Assembly (NCBI RefSeq): GCF_001995215.1
Contig: NZ_MUXN01000023.1
Coordinates: 166,748-230,747 of the forward strand
Origin: Amycolatopsis azurea DSM 43854
GTDB lineage: Bacteria; Actinomycetota; Actinomycetes; Mycobacteriales; Pseudonocardiaceae
Length of the DNA: 64,000 bases
Direction: 5' to 3'
Shown: one piece after another, positions 34,899 to 44,956 of the stretch
Layout of the letters: every line of letters starts with the position of its first letter
Numbering within the stretch: position 1 is the first letter of the stretch
Translations under genes and position numbers: made by a program
The notes under the pieces: generated by a model
What the model was told of the DNA's origin: nothing
What the model saw: the letters and a program-made list of their open reading frames with translations, nothing else
The model's database searches: none

Positions 34899-35582
34899 TC
34901 AGACGCGGAATCGGCCCGGCAACGGAACGATGGAACGCGAAGAGACCTCGGTCGCGGTACCGGAGTACTGCTCGGTGCCCGCGGTGAACTGCCAGCCGCC
35001 GAAGGTCTTGCCGTCGACGGCCTCGCCGTAGGCCTCGGCGACCTTGGTCGAGACCTCGTCGTAGGACATGCCGTTCCAGTTGCCCGCGCCGACGCCGAAG
35101 TCGCGCGAGTCGCCGCCCTGGGCGGCGGCCGCGGGCAGGGTCCACAGGGTGAAGTGCACGTGGGCGCCGGTGCTGCTGCCACCGCAGGGCAGCGCGTTGC
35201 CGGTCCGGCCGAGGGCGTCGCCGGGAGCGACCTTCTGGCCGTCGGCGACCGAAATGTTCTCCATGTGGTAGTACCCGGTGCGCCAGCCGCCGTCGTGGTC
35301 GACGGTCACCCAGTCGCCGCCGGAGCAGTGCTGGATCCGGACCGTGCCCGCCAGCGGGGCGCGGACGGTCTTGTCGCCGGGGCTGAAGTCGATGGCGTTC
35401 TTCACGCCGGAGTTCCCGTTGTCCGAGTGGATCCCCGCCGAGTAGACCGACTGGCCCGCATCGAAGGGCAATCCGAACGCCGGGAACGCACCGGCCGCCG
35501 TGGCCGCCGGCGCGGCGAGAACCACTCCGACGAGTGTGGCCGCGGCCCCCAGACCGGCGAACCGTGCAGGAAGTTTCGTCAC
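34899..35582 (-). CDS. secreted M23-family metallopeptidase (LasA/LytM-like)
   Basis: This is a 227-residue protein from GTG 35582, with GGAG upstream. A signal peptide occupies about residues 1-30. The peptidase core has a His-Asp pair (GIHSDNGNSGVKNAIDFSP) and the paired HVH in TGAHVHFTLW, the Zn ligands of M23 enzymes, with YYHMEN between. Such enzymes cut peptide cross-links of cell walls, or elastin in LasA. No wall-binding domain is seen. Confidence 0.87.
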   Translation of the reverse strand: MTKLPARFAGLGAAATLVGVVLAAPAATAAGAFPAFGLPFDAGQSVYSAGIHSDNGNSGVKNAIDFSPGDKTVRAPLAGTVRIQHCSGGDWVTVDHDGGWRTGYYHMENISVADGQKVAPGDALGRTGNALPCGGSSTGAHVHFTLWTLPAAAAQGGDSRDFGVGAGNWNGMSYDEVSTKVAEAYGEAVDGKTFGGWQFTAGTEQYSGTATEVSSRSIVPLPGRFRV

Positions 35583-35713
35583 CTTGCGTACTCCTTACCC
35601 CGTGACACTCACCCATTCGATGGAGTCGATTGCCGGGAAAGTAATCCAAAAGGAGTACAAAAGGGAAGAATTTTCTGAGATCAACCGACGAACAGCTGGT
35701 GCCGGTTCGTGAC

Positions 35714-37192
35714 CTACTGGCCGGATTCGCCCTTCCACCTGGCGAGGCGTCCGGCGCGGTCGACCGCCCGCAGGCGTCGTTCGGCCGCGTCACGGACGTC
35801 GGCGGTGGTCACGACGAGTAACTGGTCGAGTTCCTGGAGCCGGGTGTTCTTGTTGGGCGTGAAGCCGGCGCCGTCGCGGACGAGGAGGCTGATCGTCGCC
35901 CCCACCGGCAGCCGCAGTTCGGCCAGGTAGACGCCGTGCATCTTGGACCCGGCGTTGATCCGGACCTGGAGGAGTTCCGCGCCCATCTCGTCGAGTGGCG
36001 CGGAGTCGACGTCGATCTCGTGCGCTTCGGCGTGCTGGGCCAGCCCGAGTGCTTTCGCGAGCGGGGTCAGCGTCGCGCCCTGGAGCAGCGTCAGCACGAT
36101 GACCAGCACGAACACCGCGTCGACCAGCTCCTGGGCACCGGGCACACCGGACGACAGCGGGATCAGCGCGAGCACGATCGGGACCGCCCCGCGCAACCCG
36201 GCCCAGGACAGGAACACCTGTTCTCGCCAGGGGACCTTGAACGGCAGCGACGACAGCAGCACCGACAGCGGCCGGGCCAGCAACAGCACCACCGCGCCCG
36301 CGACCAGGCCCTGGACCAGGCTTTCGAAGATCCTGCCCGGCGAGGCGAACAGGCCGAGCAGCACGAACAGCCCGATCTGTGCGAGCCAGCCGAGCCCTTC
36401 GGCGAAGGACAGCGTGTCCGACCGGTGGGGCAGTTTCGAGTTCCCCAGCACCAGCGCCGCGACGTAGGTGGCGAGCAGGCCCGAAGCGTGCGCGAGCTGC
36501 CCGCTCGAATACGCCACGACGCAGACCGCCATCGTGGCCAGCGGGTACAGACCGGTCGCCGGGAGCGCGGCCCGTCTCAGCGCCTGCGCCCCGATCCAGC
36601 CGAAGGCCAGGCCGATCACCAGTCCGGCCGCGAGTTCGTAGACGACCAGCAGCGGCAGCGACCAGTCCACCGTCGTGCCCTCGGCGAGGACGACGACGGC
36701 GATGTAGGCCGGGGCGTCGTTGATCCCCGACTCGATCTCCAGCGCGCCGACGAGCCGCTTCCCGATACCCGCCGATCTCAGCACCGAGAAGACCGCGGCG
36801 GCGTCGGTCGAGGCCAGCACCGCACCCCACAGCAGGGCCATCCGCCAGTCCAGGCCCAGCAACCAGTGCAGGGCGGCGCCGGTGACCGCGATGCTCACCG
36901 CCACGGCCACTGTGGACAGTGCGATCCCGATGCCCAGCGAGGGTTTCACGGCCGACCACCGGGTGGTGAGGCCACCTTCGGAGAGGATCATCACCAGTGC
37001 GGCGAGGCCGAGGGACTGGGTGAGCTCGGGGTTGTCGTAGTGGATGCCGAACCCGGCTTCGCCGAGCAGGACCCCCATCCCCAGGTACAGCAGCAGCGAG
37101 GGAAGGCCGACCTTGATCGACACCCGGACGGCGATCACGGCGACGAGAAGCACGGCACCGCCGGTGCCGAGGACGAGCGGGAGCTGCTCCAT
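35714..37192 (-). CDS. potassium/proton antiporter, NhaP2/CvrA type
   Basis: This is a 492-residue cation:proton antiporter. ATG 37192 has GGGAGG upstream, so I prefer it to 37249. A 12-TM exchanger domain covers about residues 1-385, with LASTDAAAVFSVLRSAG and ESGINDAPAYIAVV in the ion path. A C-terminal TrkA-C-like domain (about residues 400-480) probably senses nucleotides. It likely exports K+ and/or Na+ and keeps pH and ion balance. Confidence 0.9.
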   Translation of the reverse strand: MEQLPLVLGTGGAVLLVAVIAVRVSIKVGLPSLLLYLGMGVLLGEAGFGIHYDNPELTQSLGLAALVMILSEGGLTTRWSAVKPSLGIGIALSTVAVAVSIAVTGAALHWLLGLDWRMALLWGAVLASTDAAAVFSVLRSAGIGKRLVGALEIESGINDAPAYIAVVVLAEGTTVDWSLPLLVVYELAAGLVIGLAFGWIGAQALRRAALPATGLYPLATMAVCVVAYSSGQLAHASGLLATYVAALVLGNSKLPHRSDTLSFAEGLGWLAQIGLFVLLGLFASPGRIFESLVQGLVAGAVVLLLARPLSVLLSSLPFKVPWREQVFLSWAGLRGAVPIVLALIPLSSGVPGAQELVDAVFVLVIVLTLLQGATLTPLAKALGLAQHAEAHEIDVDSAPLDEMGAELLQVRINAGSKMHGVYLAELRLPVGATISLLVRDGAGFTPNKNTRLQELDQLLVVTTADVRDAAERRLRAVDRAGRLARWKGESGQ

Positions 37193-37303
37193 GTCGCCTC
37201 CCGTCCGGTCGCCGTGAGGGCTCCAGAGTAGTGAGGCGGTGGTCGTCACTCGATCGTGTACCGGTCGAGAACCGTCCGGATAGCCTGTGTTACAGACTGT
37301 CCT

Positions 37304-37987
37304 TTACGGACGGCGCAGGGACATCAGGTCGACACCGAGGTCCGCGAACGGTTTTTCGGCCGCGGGCAGGACTTTCACCGCGCGGTTGCCCTCACGCGAC
37401 AACCAGCCGGCGCTCACTCCGTGAGACAGTAACGCCGCCGGAACGCGGCCCGCCAAATGATCACGGCGCACTGTCCAATCGAGACAGTCACGCAACATCG
37501 CCCGGCGCCCGTCGGCGATCTCCACCCCGAGCGCGCCGAGCACCTCGCGTCCGCGACCGGTCAGCGTCAAGCCGTCGGCCTCGTCGATCAGCCCGGTGGC
37601 GAGCATCCCGTCCCGCAGCGCGACGCCGACCGTGCCGGCGAGGTGGTCGTAGCAGGTCCGGGCGAATTCGAGCCGCTTCACCCGGACCGACGAGCGCAAG
37701 CCCTTCACCGGACGGTGTTCGGCGTGCTGCGCCAGATGTTCGATCAGCTCCGCCACCCGGGGGTCCGCTATCCGGACGTAGCTGTGCCTGCCCTGTTTGA
37801 CCCGGACGACGAACCCGGCCTCGGTCAGCTTCGTCACGTGCTCGCTCGCCGTCGACGCCGCGACCTCGGCCGCTCCGGCCAGTTCGGTCACCGTCCAGGC
37901 ACGCCCGTCGAGCAGCGCGAGGCACATCGACGCGCGGCTCGGGTCGGCGAGCACGGCCGCGACCTCGGCCAAGGCGATCGTTTCCAT
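37304..37987 (-). CDS. ArsR-type transcriptional regulator with C-terminal extension
   Basis: This is a 227-residue protein. The ArsR-like winged helix (residues 1-80) reads WTVTELAGAAEVAASTASEHVTKLTEAGFV, followed by RHSYVRIADP in the wing. A C-terminal part of about 140 residues is typical of the actinobacterial ArsR proteins that carry a second, ligand-type domain. No metal-binding Cys motif is seen in the HTH, so the signal is probably organic or unknown. Confidence 0.88.
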   Translation of the reverse strand: METIALAEVAAVLADPSRASMCLALLDGRAWTVTELAGAAEVAASTASEHVTKLTEAGFVVRVKQGRHSYVRIADPRVAELIEHLAQHAEHRPVKGLRSSVRVKRLEFARTCYDHLAGTVGVALRDGMLATGLIDEADGLTLTGRGREVLGALGVEIADGRRAMLRDCLDWTVRRDHLAGRVPAALLSHGVSAGWLSREGNRAVKVLPAAEKPFADLGVDLMSLRRP

Positions 37988-38030
37988 GCGCTCACCGTAG
38001 AAGACCCACGGTTCGGCGAGGACCGAAACG

Positions 38031-39638
38031 TCAGCCCGCCAGGAACTTCGCCGCCAGCCCGACCGCGGGTCCGGAGTCGTTGGAGCCTTCGAGCAGGACG
38101 GCGAAAGCGACGTCCCCGCGATAGCCGACGAACCAGCCGTTGGCGTCGGCGCCCGAGCCGAACTGCGCGGTCCCTGTCTTGCCGAACACGGCGCCGCTGC
38201 TCTTCAGCGCCTTCGCGGTCCCTGTCGTGCAGACCTCGCGCATCATCGCCCGGACCTGGTTCAGCACTCCCGCGGGCGGGGCCTGGTAACCGGCGTTGAC
38301 CTTGGTCTCCAGCCCCTGCCACAGCTTCGGCACCACCGGTTTCCCGGTGGCGACCGTGGCCGCCATGAGCGCCGCGCCCAGCGGACTGACCTGCACTCTT
38401 CCCTGTCCGATGCCGGCTTCGACCTTCTCGTCCCCGCTGCTCGACGGTTCGACCTTCCCGGTCTCGGTGGCCAGCCCCGGGATCTCGAAGTCCGCGTTGA
38501 GGCCGAGCTGCGTCGCCGCCTTCGCGAGGCCGTCCGCGGGCAGCTGCCCGGCGAGCCGTCCGAAGGTCGTGTTGCACGACGCGGCGAACGCGGTCTTCAG
38601 CGAAACGGTCCCCAGGTCGAACGCGTTCTCGTTCTTGAGCGTGCGGGTCCCGATCTGTTCGCTGCCCGGACAGGCGACGGGCGCGTCGGCGGAGACCCCG
38701 CCCTGCTCCAACGCCGCGGTCGCGGTGGCGATCTTGAAGGCCGAACCCGGCGAGTAGAGGCCGCTGAGCGCCTTCGGCTGGTTCCCGGCCGCGCCGTTCT
38801 GGGCGACCGCCAGGAGTTCGCCCGAAGTCTTCATCGCGACGATGATCGCCGGCCCTTTGAAGCCGTCGACGGCCTTCTGCGCGGCCGTTTGGGAGGCCAC
38901 GCTCAACGTCGAGACCAGAGGTTTGTCGGTCTCCGCGGCCTGCCCGAAGAGCGTTTCGACCGGTTTGCCCGAGGCGTCGAGCCGGGACACGGTGACAGTG
39001 GCCGGAGCCCCGGTGCCGCCGTTCTGCTCGGACGCGATCTTGGACAGCGCCCCCTGCAGGAGCGGCGCGACACCGGCCGCGTCACCGCCGACGAGGGCTT
39101 TACCGTCCCTGTCCGCCACGACCGGTTTGGCCGAAACAGGCGCGACGGAGAGCTGCTGACCGGCTTCGAGCTTCGGGTGGATCACCGACATCGCCCAGCG
39201 GACCACCCATTTCCCGGCGTTGCGGACGAGGTCCAGCTTGCCTTCGTACTTCCAGACACTGTTGCCGGTGAAGGTCCACGCGGCGTGGAAGGTGGCCGAC
39301 GTCGAGGTCGCGTCCCCCGGCGTCGTCGGGACCTCGCCCAGTGACGTCTTGACCGATGCCGCGCTGAGCGCGCCGCGCGTCGCGGACAGGGCGGCCGTGG
39401 CCGCCGCCGGGTCGTCGACCGGCGCACCGGTCAGGTCGCCGGTGTCGAACTGCCGCAGGAACCGGGCGGCGACCTGGGCCGGGCTTTCGTTCGCGCTCTC
39501 GGTGGACTCCCCCGGACCGCCGCCGGAAGCGGCGGGTGCTCGTTCTTCCCTGATCAGCAGCACCACCGCGGCCACCACGACGGCGACGACCGCCAGCGCG
39601 GCGCCGATCAGGATCCCTCTTTTCCGGGCAGGACTCAT
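38031..39638 (-). CDS. penicillin-binding protein with MecA_N-like domain
   Basis: This is a 535-residue transpeptidase from ATG 39638. It has an N-terminal membrane anchor (residues 8-29), an NTF2-like MecA_N domain (about 50-160), a dimerisation region and a transpeptidase domain. Active-site motifs are SAFK in SPGSAFK, SCN and KTGTA, all in order. The MecA_N domain is shared with PBP2a and actinobacterial PbpA-like enzymes. A role in beta-lactam tolerance is possible; the normal role is peptidoglycan cross-linking outside the cell. Confidence 0.92.
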   Translation of the reverse strand: MSPARKRGILIGAALAVVAVVVAAVVLLIREERAPAASGGGPGESTESANESPAQVAARFLRQFDTGDLTGAPVDDPAAATAALSATRGALSAASVKTSLGEVPTTPGDATSTSATFHAAWTFTGNSVWKYEGKLDLVRNAGKWVVRWAMSVIHPKLEAGQQLSVAPVSAKPVVADRDGKALVGGDAAGVAPLLQGALSKIASEQNGGTGAPATVTVSRLDASGKPVETLFGQAAETDKPLVSTLSVASQTAAQKAVDGFKGPAIIVAMKTSGELLAVAQNGAAGNQPKALSGLYSPGSAFKIATATAALEQGGVSADAPVACPGSEQIGTRTLKNENAFDLGTVSLKTAFAASCNTTFGRLAGQLPADGLAKAATQLGLNADFEIPGLATETGKVEPSSSGDEKVEAGIGQGRVQVSPLGAALMAATVATGKPVVPKLWQGLETKVNAGYQAPPAGVLNQVRAMMREVCTTGTAKALKSSGAVFGKTGTAQFGSGADANGWFVGYRGDVAFAVLLEGSNDSGPAVGLAAKFLAG

Positions 39639-39783
39639 GAACTCGCTCTCCCCCAGTACGGCGCGCGCCCCTCGCGCGCGCCCCCGGGCGTCAGCCTGCC
39701 GATTGCGCACGTGCAAGGCGGCCCGGGGGCGAGAAAGCGACTGTTCCGAATCCGTTTCGTGATCCCGGTGATCGGGACCGTGG

Positions 39784-42700
39784 TCAGGCCTTGGTGACCG
39801 CCACGGTCACCTTGGTGCCCTCCCCGACCGTGCCGGCCGAGCCGTCGGCGACGTCGCCGTAGGCCACCGAAGTCGCCAGCGTCTCCGAAGCGATGAACTC
39901 CTCGTGCGTCTTCGCGGCCGTGACCACGTCTTCCGGCGCGTCGACCGTCAGCGCGATCCGGTCGGCGACGTCGAGCCCGGCGTCACGGCGGGCCTGCTGC
40001 ACGACCCGGACCAGGTCGCGGGCCAGGCCCTCGGCCGCCAGCTCGTCGGTCACCTCGGTGTCGAGCAGGACCAGTCCGGCGCCGCCGGGCAGTTCCGCGG
40101 CCGCGCCGCCGCCCTTGGCGACCAGACGCCGGTCGTACTCGCCTTCGACGAGTTCGATCCCGGCGGCCACGACGGCGCCGCTCTCCGACGTCGTCCACTC
40201 GCCCGCCTTGACGGCCTTGATCACCGTCTGGACGTCCTTGCCCAGCCGCGGTCCGGCCACACGGGCGTTCACCGCGACCTCGAAACCGCCGTGGGCGGCG
40301 ACGTCCGTGGTCAGCTCGACGGACTTGACGTTGACCTCGTCGCGCAGGATGTCGGTGAACTCGCGCAGCGAGTCGGCCTCGTGCGCGGCGACGACCAGCT
40401 TGGCCAGCGGCAGCCGCACCCGCAGCTTGTTCGACTTCCGCAGCGAAAGCGCCGAAGACGCCACCTGGCGCACCCGGTCCATCGCCGTCACCAGCGCCGC
40501 GTCGGCGGGCAGGTCGAGCGCGTTCGGCCAGTCGGCCAGGTGCACCGAACGGCCGCCGGTCAGCCCGCGCCAGACGACCTCGGTGGTCAGCGGCAGCAGC
40601 GGCGCCACCACCCGCGACGTCACCTCCAGCACGGTGTGCAGGGTGTCGATCGCGTCCTGCTCACCCGCCCAGAACCGGTCGCGCGACCGGCGCACGTACC
40701 AGTTCGTCAGCACCTCGAGGAAGTCACGGACGGTCGAGCAGGCACCGGCGACGTCGTAGGTGTCGAGCGCGTGCTCGACGTCGGTCACCAGCTCGTGCGT
40801 CTTCGCCAGCACGTACCGGTCGAGGATGTGCTTCGAATCCGTGCGCCACTGGCCTTCCACGCCCTCGGCGTTCGCGTAGAGCGCGAGGAAGTAGTACGAG
40901 TTCCACAGCGGCAGCACGGCCTGGCGGACGGCGTCGCGGATGCCCTTGTCGGTGACGACCAGGTTCCCGCCGCGCAGGATCGGGCTCGCCATCAGGTACC
41001 AGCGCATCGCGTCGGAACCGTCGCGGTCGAAGACCTCGTTGACGTCCGGGTAGTTGCGCAGCGACTTGGACATCTTCTGGCCGTCCGAGCCGAGCACGAT
41101 CCCGTGCGAGATACAGGTGCGGAACGCCGGCCGGTCGAACAACGCGGTCGCCAGCACGTGCAGCAGGTAGAACCAGCCGCGGGTCTGCCCGATGTACTCG
41201 ACGATGAAGTCACCCGGGTAGTGGTGTTCGAACCACTCGGTGTTCTCGAACGGGTAGTGCACCTGGGCGTACGGCATCGAACCCGAGTCGAACCAGACGT
41301 CGAACACGTCCTCGATCCGGCGCATGGTGGACTTCCCGGTCGGGTCGTCCGGGTTCGGCCGGGTCAACTCGTCGATGAAGGGCCGGTGCAGGTTCTCCAG
41401 GCGGACGCCGAAGTCGCGCTCCAGTTCGTCGAGCGAGCCGTAGACGTCCGTGCGCGGGTACGCCGGGTCGTCCGACTGCCACACCGGGATCGGCGTGCCG
41501 AAGTACCGGTTGCGGGAGACCGACCAGTCGCGGGCGTTCTCCAGCCACTTGCCGAACTGGCCGTCCTTGACGTTCTCCGGATACCAGGTGATCTGCTGGT
41601 TCAGCTCGATCATCCGGTCCTTGAACTCGGTCACCGCGACGAACCACGACGAGACGGCGCGGTAGATCAGCGGGTTCCGGCAGCGCCAGCAGTGCGGGTA
41701 CGGGTGCTCGTAGGTCTCGTGGCGCAGCAGCACCGCGCCCTGGCGGCCGGCGGAACCGGTGCCGTTCTTGAGGTCCTTGATGATGTTCGGGTTGGCGTCG
41801 AACACCTGCTGGCCCGCGTAGTCCGAGACGGTCGCGTCGAACTTGCCCTGCGCGTCGACCGGCGTGACCGGGACGATGCCCACCGCGTCGGTGACGGCCT
41901 TGTCCTCTTCACCGTAGGCGGGCGCGATGTGGACGACACCGGTGCCGTCCTCGGTGGTCACGTAGTCCGCGGACAGCACGCGGTGCGCGTTCTCGTGTCC
42001 GGCGAAGTACGGGAACGGTGGGGCGTAACGGGTTCCGAGCAGTTCGGTCCCGGTGTAGTGCCCGACGACGGTCGGCTCCTCGCCGAGCTCGCGAGCGTAG
42101 GACGCGACGCGCGCTTCGGCGAGCAGGAACCGCTTGCCGTCGCTTTCCACCACGACGTAGCGCACGTCGGGGTGCACCGCGGTCGCGAGGTTGGACGGCA
42201 ATGTCCACGGCGTCGTGGTCCAGATCAGCAGGTACGTGCCGTCGAGCTCGTTGTCGTTGCCCTCCAGGCGGAAACCGACCGTGACGGCGGGGTCCTGGCG
42301 GCTGGCGTAGACGTCGTCGTCCATGCGCAGCTCGTGGTTGGACAGCGGGGTCTCGTCGCGCCAGCAGTAGGGCAGGACGCGGTAGCCCTCGTAGACGAGG
42401 CCCTTGTCCCACAGCTGCTTGAACGCCCAGATGACCGACTCCATGTAGGACAGGTCGAGCGTCTTGTAGTCGTTGCCGAAGTCGACCCAGCGGGCCTGGC
42501 GGGTGACGTAGTCCTGCCATTCGCCGGTGTAGCGCAGCACGGACTCGCGGCAGGCGTCGTTGAAGACGTCGATGCCCATCGCGTCGATCTCGGACTTCTC
42601 GGTGATCCCGAGCTGGCGCATGGCCTCGAGTTCGGCGGGCAGGCCGTGGGTGTCCCAGCCGAAGCGGCGCTCGACGCGCTTGCCCTTCATGGTCTGGTAA

Positions 42701-42945
42701 CGCGGCACCAGGTCCTTCACGTACCCGGTGAGCAAGTGACCGTAGTGCGGGAGGCCGTTGGCGAACGGCGGGCCGTCGTAGAAGACGTACTCGTTCGAGC
42801 CGTTGACGCCGGGGTCGCGGGCGTCGATGGAGGCCTGGAAGGTCCGATCGGATTCCCAGTACGCGAGGACGCGCTTTTCCGACTCGGGGAACGAAGGCTG
42901 GGACGGGACGCCGGTCTCGCCGTCCACCTGTGCCTTGGGATACAT
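39784..42945 (-). CDS. ileS: isoleucyl-tRNA synthetase
   Basis: This is a 1053-residue class Ia synthetase. The HIGH signature appears as HYGH in GLPHYGHLLTGY and the KMSKS loop as KMSKS in DGQKMSKSLRNY. The editing domain and a C-terminal anticodon-binding region fill the rest. Length fits the eukaryote-like long form found in many actinobacteria, the form often linked with mupirocin insensitivity. GAGGAG lies 9 bases upstream of ATG 42945. The gene is preceded by a T-box leader. Confidence 0.96.
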   Translation of the reverse strand: MYPKAQVDGETGVPSQPSFPESEKRVLAYWESDRTFQASIDARDPGVNGSNEYVFYDGPPFANGLPHYGHLLTGYVKDLVPRYQTMKGKRVERRFGWDTHGLPAELEAMRQLGITEKSEIDAMGIDVFNDACRESVLRYTGEWQDYVTRQARWVDFGNDYKTLDLSYMESVIWAFKQLWDKGLVYEGYRVLPYCWRDETPLSNHELRMDDDVYASRQDPAVTVGFRLEGNDNELDGTYLLIWTTTPWTLPSNLATAVHPDVRYVVVESDGKRFLLAEARVASYARELGEEPTVVGHYTGTELLGTRYAPPFPYFAGHENAHRVLSADYVTTEDGTGVVHIAPAYGEEDKAVTDAVGIVPVTPVDAQGKFDATVSDYAGQQVFDANPNIIKDLKNGTGSAGRQGAVLLRHETYEHPYPHCWRCRNPLIYRAVSSWFVAVTEFKDRMIELNQQITWYPENVKDGQFGKWLENARDWSVSRNRYFGTPIPVWQSDDPAYPRTDVYGSLDELERDFGVRLENLHRPFIDELTRPNPDDPTGKSTMRRIEDVFDVWFDSGSMPYAQVHYPFENTEWFEHHYPGDFIVEYIGQTRGWFYLLHVLATALFDRPAFRTCISHGIVLGSDGQKMSKSLRNYPDVNEVFDRDGSDAMRWYLMASPILRGGNLVVTDKGIRDAVRQAVLPLWNSYYFLALYANAEGVEGQWRTDSKHILDRYVLAKTHELVTDVEHALDTYDVAGACSTVRDFLEVLTNWYVRRSRDRFWAGEQDAIDTLHTVLEVTSRVVAPLLPLTTEVVWRGLTGGRSVHLADWPNALDLPADAALVTAMDRVRQVASSALSLRKSNKLRVRLPLAKLVVAAHEADSLREFTDILRDEVNVKSVELTTDVAAHGGFEVAVNARVAGPRLGKDVQTVIKAVKAGEWTTSESGAVVAAGIELVEGEYDRRLVAKGGGAAAELPGGAGLVLLDTEVTDELAAEGLARDLVRVVQQARRDAGLDVADRIALTVDAPEDVVTAAKTHEEFIASETLATSVAYGDVADGSAGTVGEGTKVTVAVTKA

Positions 42946-42959
42946 CTTCGGTGCTCCTC

Positions 42960-43170
42960 AGATCCGACACTGCTCGTCTCGTACGGGCTCTCACCCACAC
43001 GGGGACGAGACGGCCGGTTCCGGCGCGTTCCGCGGTACCACCCCGCTTGCCCGGCCGGTGGTGTTCCGGCTGGGCCGCTCATTCGACGGCTGTGACGGGC
43101 CGTACCCGTCCGGTTCTACTGGGGGCGCGGGCCCTGTTCTTCCGGAGGCTCCCCGGTGATGGCCGGATCG
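42960..43170 (-). ncRNA. T-box riboswitch (tRNA-Ile), ultrashort stem I
   Basis: On the minus strand the antiterminator/antisequestrator T-box bulge region GGTGGTACCGCGG is at about 43043-43030. Upstream, the specifier region carries AUC (43160-43158) next to CACCGGGGAGCCTCCGGAA, as in mycobacterial ileS leaders. Near the gene, CGTCTCGT and ACGAGACG can pair, forming the structure that would hide the ribosome site. This class controls translation in response to uncharged tRNA-Ile. The whole 42946-43283 gap holds only this leader and the promoter region of the divergent TPR gene. Confidence 0.88.
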
Positions 43171-43283
43171 GTGCCAGTTGAGTCAAGGGTAGCGCGCGGG
43201 GGCAACCGGGTTGTCCGGGGTGGGCGGAAACCCGGAGGCGGCGGGCGGGCGCCGTGGTTAGGCTGCCGCCCGGCGGGAGGGTG

Positions 43284-44930
43284 ATGGACACCGAAGAACA
43301 GTTGTGGCGCCAGATCCGGGTCACCGACCGGATGTGGGAGGGCGCGGGGCAGATCGCCGCGCTCGAGAAGGTGACGCGTCGGGTGGACGCGCTGGGGCTG
43401 ACCGCGCATCGGCACGAGGCACGCGTCCGGCTGGCCACCGCGTACCTCCTCGGCGGCGAGCCCGCGAAGGTGTTCGAGCCGCTCTCGCGGTGCCTGGACT
43501 CCGGCGATCCCGAACTCCGGCCGGTGTTCGACTACCTGGCCGAGGCCTTCACCGAAGACCCGCGCGTTCCGCTCGCGGACACCCTCGCCGCGCTCGATGA
43601 GGGCGAACGTCTCTTCGGCCCGATGCCCGACAACCGCCTGATCGTCGCCTCGCATCTCGGCTCCGACGCGGACGTCCGGTACGAGGCCCCGCCGGAAAGC
43701 TCGCGGTGCGCCCAGTGCGACACCGGCCTGCGGATCGACCACCTCCTCCGGATCGGACACCTCGCCGACGCCGCCGAGCTCTTCTCCGACGAGGACTACT
43801 GCTCCCGGCAGCCTCACGCGATGCGCGCCGCGCTGATGCTCCCGTTCGTCCGGCTGGAGCGGCTCGACGACGCGGTGGAAGCGTTCCGGGAGTCCTATTC
43901 GGCTTTCTGGAGCGATCCTTCGGAGCTCGGCTCGCTGGCTCGGCACGTCGAATTCTGTGCGCGCACGGGGAATCCTTCCGCGGCTCGGAAATTGGTGGAC
44001 CGGCACGGCGGATGGCGATCGACCCCGCTCGCGGAAATGGACTTCCACGCCGCGGCGGCTTTGGCGACGGGATCCGTTTTGGACCATGCCACCCGCGCGC
44101 TGGAGATCGCCGCGCGGTTCGACGCCCGCAACGGGAACTCCGCGCAGAGCGACCGGATCCGGGCACTCCTCGCCGCGGAACCGGTGCGGGGCTCGCTGGA
44201 TCTGGGTCTCTCGTTGCTCCCGCGCACCAGGCAAATCGGCTCGGTGATCCTGATCTACCCGACGACCGTGGAGGAACTGGCTTCCCGGGCCGAACGCAAA
44301 GCGGACGATCCGGAGTTCGCGGCCGCGCTGTGGGAACGATTCGACGACCTGCTGCCGAATCCCGAAGGCGTCCTGCTCGCCCGCCGTCTCGCCGGTTCCG
44401 GCGATCTCGTCGAGGCGGCACGGGACGATCCCGGGACACGCGCGTTCCGCCGCGCCGCGCTGACCCTGGGGCAGGATCCCCCGCGCGCCTTGGCTCTGGC
44501 CCGTGAGGCCGTCGGCCTCTTCCAGTCGGAATGCGACTACGTGAACGCCGCCCGCGCCCGGCTGATGGCGGTCTGGATCCTCGCGTTCACCGGGGACCTT
44601 CAGGCCGCTCTCGACCTGAGCGGCGAGTGCGACGCCGTGGGCGGGAACCACGAGGTACAGGCCGAGATGCTGTACACCCACGGCAAGCTTTCGCAGGCAC
44701 TCGGCGATCTCGACGAAGCCGCGTTCCGGTTGCTGATGGCCGCCGAAAGCTTCGGGTCCGCCGGGAACACCGCCGCACTCGGCCGGGTCCGCGCCGATCT
44801 CGCGGAGCTCTTCTTGACGATGGAGCGTTTCGAGGACGCCGCCGATGCCGCCGAAGAGGCTGTCGCACTGGATCCTGCTTCGCCGCGGGCGCGTGAGCTA
44901 CTGGAACGGGCTTACCGGTCGCGGGCTTAG
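43284..44930 (+). CDS. TPR-like repeat protein, unknown function
   Basis: This is a 548-residue, largely alpha-helical protein from ATG 43284, where GGGAGG lies close upstream; the frame is open to 43254. The C-terminal third shows TPR-like helix pairs, ending ERFEDAADAAEEAVALDPASPRARELLERAY. The middle contains a CxxC (SSRCAQCDTGLRID). No enzyme motif is seen. It is divergent from ileS. A scaffold or regulatory role is possible but not shown. Confidence 0.75.
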   Translation: MDTEEQLWRQIRVTDRMWEGAGQIAALEKVTRRVDALGLTAHRHEARVRLATAYLLGGEPAKVFEPLSRCLDSGDPELRPVFDYLAEAFTEDPRVPLADTLAALDEGERLFGPMPDNRLIVASHLGSDADVRYEAPPESSRCAQCDTGLRIDHLLRIGHLADAAELFSDEDYCSRQPHAMRAALMLPFVRLERLDDAVEAFRESYSAFWSDPSELGSLARHVEFCARTGNPSAARKLVDRHGGWRSTPLAEMDFHAAAALATGSVLDHATRALEIAARFDARNGNSAQSDRIRALLAAEPVRGSLDLGLSLLPRTRQIGSVILIYPTTVEELASRAERKADDPEFAAALWERFDDLLPNPEGVLLARRLAGSGDLVEAARDDPGTRAFRRAALTLGQDPPRALALAREAVGLFQSECDYVNAARARLMAVWILAFTGDLQAALDLSGECDAVGGNHEVQAEMLYTHGKLSQALGDLDEAAFRLLMAAESFGSAGNTAALGRVRADLAELFLTMERFEDAADAAEEAVALDPASPRARELLERAYRSRA

Positions 44931-44956
44931 CTTTCGGGGGTCAAGCAGCTTCGAGA

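Noticed and set aside
34735..35793. A 352-codon minus-strand frame spanning the SAM-IV region and the M23 gene
   Set aside because: It reads the M23 gene out of frame and runs into the riboswitch; no domain is visible.
37272..37313. CCGTCCG / CGGACGG as terminator of the ArsR-like gene
   Set aside because: The arms are 7 bp with a 28-nt loop and overlap the coding end, so the structure is too weak to call.
39904..43095. A 1063-codon plus-strand frame over ileS
   Set aside because: It is exactly antisense to ileS and its T-box leader and has shadow-type composition.
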